Position numbers and translations under genes: made by a program
Shown: positions 8,403-17,001 of the stretch, piece after piece
Layout of the letters: the number at the start of each line of letters is the position of its first letter
Numbering within the stretch: the first letter of the stretch is position 1
Origin: Bacteroides sp. CAG:1076
GTDB lineage: Bacteria; Bacteroidota; Bacteroidia; Bacteroidales; Bacteroidaceae
Direction of reading: 5' to 3'
Length of the DNA: 45,859 nucleotides
NCBI GenBank assembly: GCA_000436795.1
Contig: HF993216.1
Location: 1-45,859, forward strand
Notes under the pieces: generated by a model
Databases searched by the model: none
What the model saw: the letters and a program-made list of their open reading frames with translations, nothing else
Told to the model about the DNA's origin: nothing

Positions 8403-10592
8403 TTAGCGTACGAATAACAATTCGCGATACTTCGGCAGTGTCCACATCTGGTCATCAACAATCAGTTCGAGCTTGTCGATGTGATAGCGGATTTGTTCCA
8501 GCATCGGTGCGATATTATCGTGGTAAGCAATTGCTTTTTCGCGTTCGGTTGTGATTCGGTTTGCAACTTTACGAGCTTCTACCATTGCATCAACTTGCTC
8601 TTTGATAAAGGCTGTATGTTCTGCTATTTCTTTGATGATTGCCAGGTTTTCGGCCGACAGAGCTGCTGCTTCGTCGGCAGGGAAAAGTGATTTCATCTTA
8701 TAGGCATTGTCTATCAGCTTGGTCTGATATTCGATTGCCACAGGAACTACATGGTTCATTACCAAATCGCCCAGCACGCGTGCTTCGATCTGTATCTTTT
8801 TGGTATACATTTCCCATTTTACTTCATTACGTGCTTCCAGCTCTTTGCGGTTCATTACTCCGGTAGATTCGAACATGCGGATTGTGTCCGGCTTCAAATA
8901 GTTGTCGAAAATCAGCGGGCAACTTGTTTCACAATCCAGTCCGCGGCGAGCAGCTTCTTCCTTCCATTCGTCGCTATATCCGTTACCGTCGAAACGAATA
9001 GGCTTGCATTCCTTTATGTATTTACGGATAACCTGAATGATAGCAGTAATCTTAGGCTCTCCTTTTTCAATAAGTGAATCAACATCCTTCTTAAAGATGG
9101 TAAGCTGTTCTGCCACAGCTGCATTCAGAGCTATCATTGCACTGGCGCAGTTTGCTTCAGAACCCGGAGCACGGAACTCGAAGCGGTTTCCTGTAAATGC
9201 GAAAGGTGAGGTACGGTTACGGTCAGTATTATCTATCAGCAGCTCAGGTATCTGAGGGATGTCCAGGCGCATACTCTGCTTGTCGCCCAGCGATACCAGA
9301 TCGTTGTTCGTGCTTTCTTCCATATGATCGAGCACTTTACTAAGCTGAGTGCCTAAGAACGAAGAAATAATGGCTGGAGGTGCTTCATGAGCACCCAGAC
9401 GATGAGCGTTGGTTGCACTCATGATAGACGCTTTCAATAATCCGTTGTGATGATATACAGCCATCAGTGTATTTACTACAAACGTGATAAAGCGCAGGTT
9501 TTCTTCTGAAGTTTTGCCCGGAGCCATCAGCAATGTTCCATTGTCTGTACCCAACGACCAGTTATTGTGCTTACCCGAGCCGTTGACTCCCTTGAACGGT
9601 TTTTCGTGAAGCAGCACACGGAATCCGTGATTGCGGGCAATTTTACGCATCAATGACATGATGAGCATATTATGGTCTACGGCCAGATTACATTCTTCAT
9701 AGATAGGAGCCAGCTCAAACTGGTTAGGAGCTACTTCATTGTGGCGGGTTTTTACTGGTATTCCTAATTCTAAAGCCTGTATTTCGAGGTCTTTCATGAA
9801 AGCAGCTACACGTGGAGGAATAGCACCGAAGTAATGATCTTCCAACTGTTGGTTCTTCGATGCTTCGTGGCCCATAAGAGTACGTCCGGTAAGCAGCAAG
9901 TCGGGGCGGGCAGCATACAGTCCTTCGTCAACTAAAAAGTATTCTTGTTCCCAGCCGAGGTAGGAAATGATTTTCTTTACCGACGGATCGAAATAGTGCA
10001 TCACGTCAAGAGCCGATTTTGTGACTGCCTGAATAGCTTTCAGCAACGGAGCTTTATAATCCAGAGATTCTCCTGTGTAAGCGATAAATACTGTCGGAAT
10101 GCACAGCGTATCGTCTACTACAAAAACAGGTGAAGAAGGGTCCCATGCACTATAACCGCGTGCTTCGAATGTATTTCTCACACCACCATTGGGGAATGAA
10201 GAGCCGTCAGCTTCCTGCTGGACAAGAAGTTTACCAGAAAATTCTTCCAGCATACCACCTTTTCCGTCGTGTTCAACGAAGGCATCGTGTTTTTCAGCCG
10301 TACCTTCTGTCAGCGGCTGAAACCAGTGAGTGTAGTGAGTAACACCCAGTTCCGTTGCCCACTTTTTCATTCCGGCAGCAACTTCATCTGCAATGCTTCT
10401 GTCAAGAGCAGCTCCATTATCGATAACATCTACCAGCTTGGCGTATACTTTGCTGGGAAGATACTTGAACATTTTTTCCCTGTTGAATACATATTTACCG
10501 AAATATTCACTCGGGCGTTCTGTCGGGGGAGTAACTTCGACAGGTTTCTTATGAAACGCTTTTTCTACAACTCTGAATCTTAATTTTGACAT
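8403..10592 (-). CDS. glnN: Glutamine synthetase type III
   Basis: Makes glutamine from glutamate, ammonia and ATP. At 729 residues it is the long type III form common in Bacteroidetes, not the ~470-residue GlnA. Diagnostic blocks include QQEADGSSFPNGGVRNTFEA, NQFELAPIYEECNLAVDHN and VNGSGKHNNWSLGTDNG, the last being the ammonium/glutamate site region. It lies 52 bases after dapL on the same strand and may be read with it. No riboswitch or obvious separate promoter is seen in the gap. An imperfect inverted repeat follows the stop. Confidence 0.97.
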   Translation of the reverse strand: MSKLRFRVVEKAFHKKPVEVTPPTERPSEYFGKYVFNREKMFKYLPSKVYAKLVDVIDNGAALDRSIADEVAAGMKKWATELGVTHYTHWFQPLTEGTAEKHDAFVEHDGKGGMLEEFSGKLLVQQEADGSSFPNGGVRNTFEARGYSAWDPSSPVFVVDDTLCIPTVFIAYTGESLDYKAPLLKAIQAVTKSALDVMHYFDPSVKKIISYLGWEQEYFLVDEGLYAARPDLLLTGRTLMGHEASKNQQLEDHYFGAIPPRVAAFMKDLEIQALELGIPVKTRHNEVAPNQFELAPIYEECNLAVDHNMLIMSLMRKIARNHGFRVLLHEKPFKGVNGSGKHNNWSLGTDNGTLLMAPGKTSEENLRFITFVVNTLMAVYHHNGLLKASIMSATNAHRLGAHEAPPAIISSFLGTQLSKVLDHMEESTNNDLVSLGDKQSMRLDIPQIPELLIDNTDRNRTSPFAFTGNRFEFRAPGSEANCASAMIALNAAVAEQLTIFKKDVDSLIEKGEPKITAIIQVIRKYIKECKPIRFDGNGYSDEWKEEAARRGLDCETSCPLIFDNYLKPDTIRMFESTGVMNRKELEARNEVKWEMYTKKIQIEARVLGDLVMNHVVPVAIEYQTKLIDNAYKMKSLFPADEAAALSAENLAIIKEIAEHTAFIKEQVDAMVEARKVANRITTEREKAIAYHDNIAPMLEQIRYHIDKLELIVDDQMWTLPKYRELLFVR

Positions 10593-10644
10593 AATACCTA
10601 AAATAATTTTTATGTTGTTCTCCTAAATATTTTTTTTGTTTTAC

Positions 10645-11874
10645 TTATAAGCATCGGCGAAGACGTTGTATGGCTTCCATGCAGTGTTCCTTCTTGCCAA
10701 AACCGGTAAAGCGCATATAACCTTCTCCACTTGGTCCGAAACCAACACCGGGAGTTCCTACAATGTGGGCTTCGTATAGTAATTTATCGAAAAATTTCCA
10801 CGATGACATGCCCTTGGGAGCTTGTACCCAAAGATAAGGAGCGTCATCACCGCCTGCCACTTTCAGTCCCAGTTCATAGAATGCCTTTTTCAGAATCTGT
10901 ACATTTTCCATATAATATCGGATGTTTGCTTTTACCTGTTCTTTCCCTTCGGGAGTGTAAATAGCTTCAGCTCCCCGCTGAGTAATGTAAGATGTTCCGT
11001 TGAATTTGACTTCCTGATGACGTTTCCACATCGGATTGAGTGGAATGCGCTTGCCTGTCAGCGTAGCGGCCGTCACTTCTTTGGGAATTACCATGTAACC
11101 GCAGCGAACTCCGGTAAATCCTGCCGTTTTCGAAAAGCTTCGGCATTCAATGGCAACCTTTCTGGCTCCTTTTATTTCGTATATGGAATGGGGAATTTCC
11201 GGATTCTGTATGTATGCTTCGTAGGCAGCATCAAATATAATCAAGGTGTCGTTTTGAATAGCATAATTTACCCATTTCTTCAGTTCACTCTTGCTGAGTA
11301 CAGTTCCTGTCGGGTTATTGGGATAGCACAGATAAACGATATCGATGCGCTGACTGGGAATTTGTGGGATAAAATTGTTTTCGGGAAGGCAGGGCATATA
11401 AACCACATTGCTCCATTTTCCGTCGCTCTGCAGTTCTCCGGCGCGTCCGCATGAAACGTTCGAATCGATATAAACCGGATAAATCGGGTCGGTTACTCCG
11501 ATGCTGTTGTCATGGCGTAAAATATCGCCGATACTTCCTGTGTCACTCTTGCTGCCGTCGCTGATGAATACTTCTCCGGGTTCCAGATGTACTCCCCGTG
11601 GAGCGTAATCGTTTTTGATGATCTCATTGATGAGAAAGTGATAGCCCTCTTCGGGACCGTAACCGTGAAATGTAGTCGCATCCGACATTTCTTCTACGGC
11701 TTTGTGCATGGCTTCTATACAGGCACGTGGAAGGGGAAGGGTGACATCTCCTGTTCCCAAGCGGATTATATCGGCTTTAGGATGAGTTACCCTGAACAAG
11801 TTGACTTTTTTCTCCAGGTCGGAGAAAAAGTAATTGTTCGGCAGTTTCAGGAAATGTTCGTTCACTAATGCCAT
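10645..11874 (-). CDS. dapL: LL-diaminopimelate aminotransferase
   Basis: PLP-dependent class I aminotransferase that converts tetrahydrodipicolinate to LL-diaminopimelate in one step, supplying lysine and peptidoglycan precursor. At 409 residues it has the expected length. The N-terminus (NNYFFSDLEKKV, RLGTGDVTLPLP), YPNNPTG (residues 184-190) and SFSKTAGFTGVRCGY with Schiff-base Lys249 are typical of DapL. It has its own promoter and is followed by glnN. In several Bacteroides genomes dapF sits just upstream; here the upstream neighbour is a divergent YitT gene instead. Confidence 0.96.
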   Translation of the reverse strand: MALVNEHFLKLPNNYFFSDLEKKVNLFRVTHPKADIIRLGTGDVTLPLPRACIEAMHKAVEEMSDATTFHGYGPEEGYHFLINEIIKNDYAPRGVHLEPGEVFISDGSKSDTGSIGDILRHDNSIGVTDPIYPVYIDSNVSCGRAGELQSDGKWSNVVYMPCLPENNFIPQIPSQRIDIVYLCYPNNPTGTVLSKSELKKWVNYAIQNDTLIIFDAAYEAYIQNPEIPHSIYEIKGARKVAIECRSFSKTAGFTGVRCGYMVIPKEVTAATLTGKRIPLNPMWKRHQEVKFNGTSYITQRGAEAIYTPEGKEQVKANIRYYMENVQILKKAFYELGLKVAGGDDAPYLWVQAPKGMSSWKFFDKLLYEAHIVGTPGVGFGPSGEGYMRFTGFGKKEHCMEAIQRLRRCL

Positions 11875-11917
11875 GATGTATTTGTAGTATATTCTGACTA
11901 TTTATCCCAATTCGGGA

Positions 11918-11947
11918 CAAAATTACGAAATTTATACGATCTACAAA
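11918..11947 (-). promoter_or_regulatory. Promoter of dapL(-glnN)
   Basis: On the minus strand TAATTTTG (11918-11925) fits TAnnTTTG exactly. A TTTG -33 element (11944-11947) lies 18 bases upstream. The predicted leader before the dapL ATG is about 35-40 bases. Confidence 0.6.
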
Positions 11948-12019
11948 ACCGTCTTATTTCCTTTTCTTCGTTTTTGTAAGAAATTTATCTCCATTCTATC
12001 GTTATAGGTGATTTTTTTA

Positions 12020-12027
12020 TAATTTTG
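12020..12027 (+). promoter_or_regulatory. -7 promoter box of the YitT gene
   Basis: TAATTTTG is an exact TAnnTTTG match 39 bases before the ATG at 12067. I see no good -33 element, so confidence is moderate. Confidence 0.45.
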
Positions 12028-12066
12028 TATCAACAAAATCGAAAACTATAACTTATAATTGTAAAG

Positions 12067-12954
12067 ATGAATCAAATGAAGCCTCTTACAAAATCACAGC
12101 AATTCTTTAGGGAAACCAAAGATTATTTGATGATTGCTTTGGGCATGCTTATGTATGGTATTGGGTGGACGGTGTTCTTGTTGCCGAATGATATTCCCTC
12201 AGGAGCAGTTCCGGGTATTGCATCCATAATCTTTTGGGCAACAGGTTTCCCTGTCCAGTATACATACCTTATTATTAATTTCTTGTTGCTGCTGCTCGCA
12301 TTGAAAATTCTGGGGCTTAAGTTTTGCCTGAAAACAATCTGGGCCGTTGCCGTTCTGACCATATTGCTGGCCATTATACAAGATTTTGTGAAAGGTAGTC
12401 TGATACACGACCAGCCTTTTATGGCTTGTGTCTTGGGAGCTTCGTTCTGCGGAGGGGGTATCGGTGTTGCTTTTTCGGCGAATGGAAGTACAGGAGGTAC
12501 AGATATTATTGCAGCCATTGTCAATAAATATCGTGATATTTCTTTGGGGCGTGTTATATTGATGTGCGATATTATCATTATTTCATCCAGTTATCTGGTC
12601 TTGCATGACTGGGAGCGCGTGGTGTATGGTTATGTTGTATTGTTTGTATCCAGTTTTGTGTTAGATCAGGTTGTAAACAGTGCCCGTCTGTCTGTACAGT
12701 TCTTCATTATATCTTCCAAGTATGAAGAGATAGGCAGACGTATCAATCTGGACCTGCATCGCGGGGTAACTTTTATTGACGGAGTGGGATGCTATACACA
12801 TAATAATGTAAAAATGATGTTTGTGTTGGCGAAGAAGACAGAATCGAATACGATATTTCGTCTGATAAAAGATATCGATCCGGGAGCGTTTGTTTCTCAA
12901 AGTGCAGTAATCGGAGTTTTTGGTGAAGGTTTCGACCGCATTAAAGTAAGATAG
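12067..12954 (+). CDS. YitT family membrane protein
   Basis: A 295-residue protein with an N-terminal block of five to six hydrophobic helices (about residues 18-205) containing the family pattern FLLPNDIPSGAVPGIA and the glycine-rich FSANGSTGGTDIIAAIV. A soluble C-terminal DUF2179-type domain follows (about 210-295, with RGVTFIDGVGCYT). This is the usual architecture of YitT/DUF161 proteins; the transported substrate, if any, is unknown. It is the first gene of a rightward pair with the Crp/Fnr-like regulator that begins 37 bases after its stop. Confidence 0.9.
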   Translation: MNQMKPLTKSQQFFRETKDYLMIALGMLMYGIGWTVFLLPNDIPSGAVPGIASIIFWATGFPVQYTYLIINFLLLLLALKILGLKFCLKTIWAVAVLTILLAIIQDFVKGSLIHDQPFMACVLGASFCGGGIGVAFSANGSTGGTDIIAAIVNKYRDISLGRVILMCDIIIISSSYLVLHDWERVVYGYVVLFVSSFVLDQVVNSARLSVQFFIISSKYEEIGRRINLDLHRGVTFIDGVGCYTHNNVKMMFVLAKKTESNTIFRLIKDIDPGAFVSQSAVIGVFGEGFDRIKVR

Positions 12955-12991
12955 AGATAAAATTTTTATGTAGGCAAAAGGAGATGATGTG

Positions 12992-13576
12992 ATGACAAGT
13001 GTTGAAATTGTGCGCCAGATGGTTGCAGAAAAACAAGTTGTGTTGGAGCGAGAGAGCATTCATGCACTGGCAGATATTTTAGTTTGCAGGAAGTATAAAA
13101 AAGGAGAAATTATCCTGAATGAAGGTGACGTGTGCGAGTGTATGCGGTACATTGAAAAGGGAATGACCCGTCAGTTCTATTTCAAGTACGACAAGGATGT
13201 AACCGAGCATATCGGATATGAAGGCGGAATGATAATCTGTCTGGAAAGTTATCTTAAGCAAGAACCTACACGCCTGATGATTGAGGCATTGGAACCTTCC
13301 ATTCTTTGGGAAATCAGCAAGAAGGAGATAGAGCGTTTGTCGATAGAGCATGCCGATATCGGTGTGCTATATAGAAAATTTTTTGAGTATTCACTGATCG
13401 AGTCGCAGGTAAAGGCTGATACGTTGCGCTTTGAGCCTGCACACGAGCGTTACAACAGACTTCTTCAGTTGCATCCGGAAATATTGAAGCGTGCCCCGCT
13501 GGTTTATATAGCATCGCTGCTGCAGATGACACCCGAAACCCTGAGTCGGGTGCGTTCGGCCAGTTTGAATGGATAA
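12992..13576 (+). CDS. Crp/Fnr family transcriptional regulator (cyclic-nucleotide-binding fold)
   Basis: A 194-residue protein with an N-terminal cupin/cNMP-binding domain (KYKKGEIILNEGDVCECMRYIEKG at about residues 34-57) and a C-terminal helix-turn-helix with LLQMTPETLSRVRS as recognition region. The effector pocket lacks an obvious cAMP-type RS motif, so the ligand is unknown. I start at the ATG at 12992: AAAAGGAG ends eight bases before it, and a GTG directly upstream is less likely. It is co-directional with yitT and probably in one transcript, ending at the strong hairpin at 13.6 kb. Confidence 0.85.
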   Translation: MTSVEIVRQMVAEKQVVLERESIHALADILVCRKYKKGEIILNEGDVCECMRYIEKGMTRQFYFKYDKDVTEHIGYEGGMIICLESYLKQEPTRLMIEALEPSILWEISKKEIERLSIEHADIGVLYRKFFEYSLIESQVKADTLRFEPAHERYNRLLQLHPEILKRAPLVYIASLLQMTPETLSRVRSASLNG

Positions 13577-13594
13577 AAATCTATTTTTCAGATA

Positions 13595-13661
13595 CAAAAA
13601 AGACTCACCTGTATATAGCTTTCTCTGAAAGAAACCACTATATACAGGTGAGTCTTTTTAT
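13595..13661. terminator. Bidirectional terminator
   Basis: A perfect 22-bp inverted repeat (13597-13618 with 13638-13659) has an A run on its left and a T run on its right. It lies between the convergent Crp/Fnr-like gene and the 16-residue-repeat protein gene and serves both. Confidence 0.88.
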
Positions 13662-13682
13662 GCAGATTGCCTTTTTTATATA

Positions 13683-14936
13683 TCAGAATAATACGATTCC
13701 GGCTTCGAAAGTAGCTTTATGGTCGAACATCCGGCTATGACCATATTGACGGGTCCAACTGTATCCTCCCGAAGCAAATATGCCTATTTTGCGTCCCATA
13801 CGATACTCCAGGTTGATACGTGGCTGCAAAGCATAAAGACGGGCAGGCAGTCCTTCATGTTTGTTGTCGAGCGTTTCGATATGATAAAAGCCCGCATCGG
13901 CACTCAGCTCCAGCCGGGGGAGAAGCGAGCAGTACACACCTCCGCGATAAAAGGCTGAGGCAGAGAGCTTGTAATCTGTATTCAGGTAAAAGGCTCCTCC
14001 ACCCAGTTCTGTATACGTATGTCGGTTCTTAAAGCGTACTGCTACATTTATTTTGTTCAGGTTACCGCTTGAAACAATCATCTGTACACGAGTCATCGGG
14101 TTGATGTTGACACATCCTATCTGATGGGCTGCACTATCCTGACTGATATTGACGATACCCAACTGCAATCCCTTACTTGTCTGTGAAGATACGTTGGCGA
14201 TACCCGCCTGCAATCCCTTGTTCTGTTCACCGTAATTCGCAATACCCAGCTGTAGCCCACGATTTTCTACGGCGATATTTCCTAAGCCGGCAAGTTGTAC
14301 ACCATTGTTTTTAGTACCGGCTACGTTCAGCAGACTGGTCAGTTGTATGCCGTTCATTGTTTCTCCGGCTACATTCATCAGTCCTCCTATAATCAGTCCT
14401 TCCTGTGTTCTTCTTGTAATATTGGCAAGTCCAGCTATATTCACTCCGGAACTGTTCCTGCCAGCAATGTTTATGAGTCCACTTATAGATATACCGTTTT
14501 CATTCAGTCCGGCTACATTACCGAGGGCCGATATGCCAAGTCCCGACATCGAATTGCCGTTGACGTTCATCAATCCTGCTATGGCAATGCCTTTCGTATT
14601 TTTACCCGTTACGTTAGCTATACCCGAGAACTGGAATCCGGTGGCATTCAGTCCTGTTACGTTGGTAATGCCCGCTACTTGAAAACCCTGCGAATGATAA
14701 TGTGTAATGCTGGAGATGACGTTGAGGCCTACACCATTCAGGCAGGGATAATTGCTTATCAGCCCAAGATTTACGTACGTGCGTGGCGGTTCTTTTTTCT
14801 TATTGGTGATATTGACAGCTAAGTTCACCCCCTTTTTCAGTCCTTTATTATTGCGCACCTGTGCGTAAAAAGGAGTTGTTCCTGCCAGAAGGCATCCTGA
14901 CAGGAACATACTTATCATTATGGTATTGAGTTTCAT
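13683..14936 (-). CDS. LA_2272-type surface repeat protein (16-residue repeats, signal peptide)
   Basis: A 417-residue protein with an N-terminal signal sequence (hydrophobic segment ending near FYAQ). From about residue 68 to 278 it consists of some 13 tandem repeats, mostly exactly 16 residues, with consensus G-h-x-h-x-G-L-x-N-h-x-G-x-N-x-x (for example GIAIAGLMNVNGNSMS). The last units shorten to 14-15 residues. This suggests a beta-solenoid. The remaining ~140 residues are rich in alternating aromatic/hydrophobic strands and end in FEAGIVLF, as in an outer-membrane beta-barrel. I recall similar repeats under the name LA_2272/LA_2273 surface repeat protein. It starts 6 bases after the acyl-CoA ligase stop, so the two share a transcript. 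Function unknown. Confidence 0.72.
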   Translation of the reverse strand: MKLNTIMISMFLSGCLLAGTTPFYAQVRNNKGLKKGVNLAVNITNKKKEPPRTYVNLGLISNYPCLNGVGLNVISSITHYHSQGFQVAGITNVTGLNATGFQFSGIANVTGKNTKGIAIAGLMNVNGNSMSGLGISALGNVAGLNENGISISGLINIAGRNSSGVNIAGLANITRRTQEGLIIGGLMNVAGETMNGIQLTSLLNVAGTKNNGVQLAGLGNIAVENRGLQLGIANYGEQNKGLQAGIANVSSQTSKGLQLGIVNISQDSAAHQIGCVNINPMTRVQMIVSSGNLNKINVAVRFKNRHTYTELGGGAFYLNTDYKLSASAFYRGGVYCSLLPRLELSADAGFYHIETLDNKHEGLPARLYALQPRINLEYRMGRKIGIFASGGYSWTRQYGHSRMFDHKATFEAGIVLF

Positions 14937-14942
14937 CCGTAT

Positions 14943-16601
14943 TTATTTTACATCCTGATAGAGGAATCGTTTGATGCTCTTTTTCGGAGTTTTTTCGAAC
15001 TCTTCAGGATAGATTTTGATTCGTGATATCTGTGAGTAAGCCGGCAGTTCGGAGTTCAGCGTCACACGGTTTTCTTCCATTGCGTTCTCTATATCCTTAT
15101 CCGTCATACCTTGCGAATATGCTTCATCGAACTCCGGATAAATCAGAGCAGCCAGCTTGTTGTCGTTCTGCTGTATGATGATGCTTTCGGCAACAAACGG
15201 GAGATTGTTCAGTTTCTCCTCGATTTCTTCGGGATAGATATTTTGTCCGGAAGGGCCGAGCAGCATATTCTTGCTTCTTCCCTTGATGGTAATGTTACCT
15301 TCCTCGTCCATGATTCCCAGGTCACCGGTATGCAGCCATCCGTCGGAGTCGAAGATTTGCGCCGTTGCTTCAGCATTTTTATAATATCCCAGCATGACAT
15401 TGTCGCCGCGTGTCAGGATTTCGCCAACTATGTTCTGCGGGTCTGGACTGTCAATCCGTACTTCCATGCGGGGGGCAGCCTTGCCGCACGATCCCGGGCG
15501 GAAACGTTTCCAGTCTTCGTAGCAGATTATCGGACCGCATTCAGTCATTCCGTATCCTACGGTATAAGGAAAGTCGATGCTTTTCAGTAGCTTTTCTACT
15601 TCCTGATTAAAAGCAGCTCCACCTATGATGACCTCGTAGAAGTTGCCTCCAAAGCCTTTTATCATCTGTTCGCGTACGGCTGCCTTGATTTTATCGTTGA
15701 TAATCGGAACTTTCAGCAACATTTTCATCTTAAGCGTTTCCAGTTTGGGCAGTACGTTTTTCTTGATAATCTTTTCGATAATCAGCGGTACGGCGATGAC
15801 AATGTGTGGCTTGACCTCGGAGAATGCCTGGAAGATAATCTTCGGGCTGGGCATACGTGTGAGGAAGAATACGTGACATCCGCTGGCAAACTCGTACAGA
15901 AATTCGAACGCCAGTCCGTACATGTGTGCCATAGGAAGCATGGATACGACTCTGTCGCCCGGCTTCAGCGGAAGCACCTCGAAGGCAAACTGCGTGTTCG
16001 ACCATAGCGAACGGTAAGGAAGCATGACGCCTTTCGAAAAGCTGGTAGTTCCGGAAGTATAGTTGATGACAGCCAGTTCTTCTGGCTCGTCGCGGCGGTA
16101 CGATACATGTTCGCGGCGGAAATTGCGGGGAAATTTCTTTCCAAACAATTCGTTGAGGTGTTCGCGGGCATATTCCAGTTGCTTGCTGCGGCATACCTGC
16201 AAGGTAAAGTCGGTCATCAGGATGATACCTTCCAGCAAAGGCATTTCTGCTTCGTTCAAGGCTTCCCATACCACATCGCCCACGAAGAGCAGACGTGCTT
16301 CCGAATGATTTACAATATTGTGTATGTTGTCTGCCTTGAATTCATGTAAAATGGGTACAGCTACCGCTCCGTAAGTCAGTATGGCAAGAAAAGCCACTCC
16401 CCAGTGTGAACTGTTGCGCCCGCAGACAGCTACCTTGTCGCCAGGTTTGATACCGCTTTCTGCCAGCAGAATATGCAATTTTTCTATTTTGCGGGCAACG
16501 TCCTTGTATTGTAAGGTTGCACCTTTATAATCGGTCAGAGCGTCCAGGTCCCAGTGTTCCTTGATGCTGTTTTCTACAAAGGCGATAAAACTTTTTTCCA
16601 T
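14943..16601 (-). CDS. Long-chain fatty acid--CoA ligase (AMP-dependent synthetase)
   Basis: A 552-residue member of the ANL adenylating superfamily. The phosphate-binding loop reads YTSGTTSFSKGVM (181-193), the middle motif GYGMTECGP, the hinge region WLHTGDLG, and the C-terminal end carries KTPKKSIKRFLY with the conserved lysine. It is expected to activate a fatty or other carboxylic acid to its CoA thioester at the inner membrane face. The exact acid is not readable. A good promoter with an adjoining dyad precedes it, and the surface repeat protein follows after 6 bases, which hints at a role linked to the envelope. Confidence 0.9.
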   Translation of the reverse strand: MEKSFIAFVENSIKEHWDLDALTDYKGATLQYKDVARKIEKLHILLAESGIKPGDKVAVCGRNSSHWGVAFLAILTYGAVAVPILHEFKADNIHNIVNHSEARLLFVGDVVWEALNEAEMPLLEGIILMTDFTLQVCRSKQLEYAREHLNELFGKKFPRNFRREHVSYRRDEPEELAVINYTSGTTSFSKGVMLPYRSLWSNTQFAFEVLPLKPGDRVVSMLPMAHMYGLAFEFLYEFASGCHVFFLTRMPSPKIIFQAFSEVKPHIVIAVPLIIEKIIKKNVLPKLETLKMKMLLKVPIINDKIKAAVREQMIKGFGGNFYEVIIGGAAFNQEVEKLLKSIDFPYTVGYGMTECGPIICYEDWKRFRPGSCGKAAPRMEVRIDSPDPQNIVGEILTRGDNVMLGYYKNAEATAQIFDSDGWLHTGDLGIMDEEGNITIKGRSKNMLLGPSGQNIYPEEIEEKLNNLPFVAESIIIQQNDNKLAALIYPEFDEAYSQGMTDKDIENAMEENRVTLNSELPAYSQISRIKIYPEEFEKTPKKSIKRFLYQDVK

Positions 16602-16619
16602 AGAATGTTTGTTTAGTAG

Positions 16620-16644
16620 TGCACAAAAAGAGCCTTATTGTGCA
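16620..16644. promoter_or_regulatory. Dyad TGCACAA-N11-TTGTGCA (candidate operator)
   Basis: Perfect 7-base inverted arms (16620-16626 and 16638-16644) surround an 11-base spacer. The right arm touches the -7 box of the acyl-CoA ligase promoter, and the dyad covers the predicted start of transcription, the place expected for a repressor site. No regulator is identified. Confidence 0.4.
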
Positions 16645-16674
16645 AAGATATTGTTTAATTCTTAGTATTCCAAA
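16643..16674 (-). promoter_or_regulatory. Promoter of the acyl-CoA ligase operon
   Basis: On the minus strand TATCTTTG (16643-16650) matches the -7 consensus exactly, and TTTG (16671-16674) lies 20 bases upstream as -33. The leader to the ATG is about 35 bases. Confidence 0.7.
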
Positions 16675-16903
16675 TTTATGTAGTGCCTTATAAGGGCATA
16701 TCGGATGCTTGCTTTAGGTGAAATGTATTTCGGAACATTTTTTTATCCTTTTCTATATAGAACAAAATAAGGAATCTTTTGGTTCGTATGTGTCAGAAGG
16801 AAAGGTAAAGCTTTCCGGCCGTTTGTAATGAGTGCGGAAGTGCTGGCAAAAAGCTGGCGGGAAGCGTTTGGGAAGAAGGGCGCGGCTGAAAGAAAATTTG
16901 TAG
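16675..16903. other. Intergenic region without a recognised gene
   Basis: These ~230 bases between the acyl-CoA ligase promoter and the palindromic repeat hold no ORF with a recognisable domain. The short frame on the minus strand that runs into the repeat is explained by the repeat itself. The second half is purine-rich on the + strand. Confidence 0.45.
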
Positions 16904-16955
16904 AGAAAAAAATATCTTTTGTACAAAAACAAATATTTTTTGTACAAAAGATATT
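16904..16955 (-). repeat. Pair of TTTTGTACAAAA palindromes in a 19-bp hairpin; possible terminator
   Basis: Two copies of TTTTGTACAAAA (16917-16928 and 16938-16949) have centres 21 bp apart. Together they form perfect 19-base inverted arms (16911-16929 with 16937-16955) around a 7-base loop. On the minus strand the hairpin is followed by a run of seven T, so it could terminate the DUF2807 gene. A similar pair with the same 21-bp spacing lies at 30757-30788. Confidence 0.7.
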
Positions 16956-17001
16956 AGTTTTCCGGGCAGCTTTCTGGCAAAAGCTGCCGGCGTTGTCTGG
17001 T

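Noticed and set aside
10822..11454. 210-codon open frame on the + strand
   Set aside because: Antisense shadow of dapL with no recognisable motif or promoter.
12989..12991. GTG as start of the Crp/Fnr-like gene at 13 kb
   Set aside because: The ATG directly after it has better spacing to AAAAGGAG.
13683..14936. Pentapeptide-repeat protein
   Set aside because: Repeats are 16 residues with G...N spacing, not the A(D/N)LxX five-residue pattern.
16753..16947. Small minus-strand ORF with LYKR-like peptide repeats
   Set aside because: The peptide similarity to a frame at 30573-30821 comes from the TTTTGTACAAAA DNA repeat, not from a conserved protein; no ribosome site or domain.
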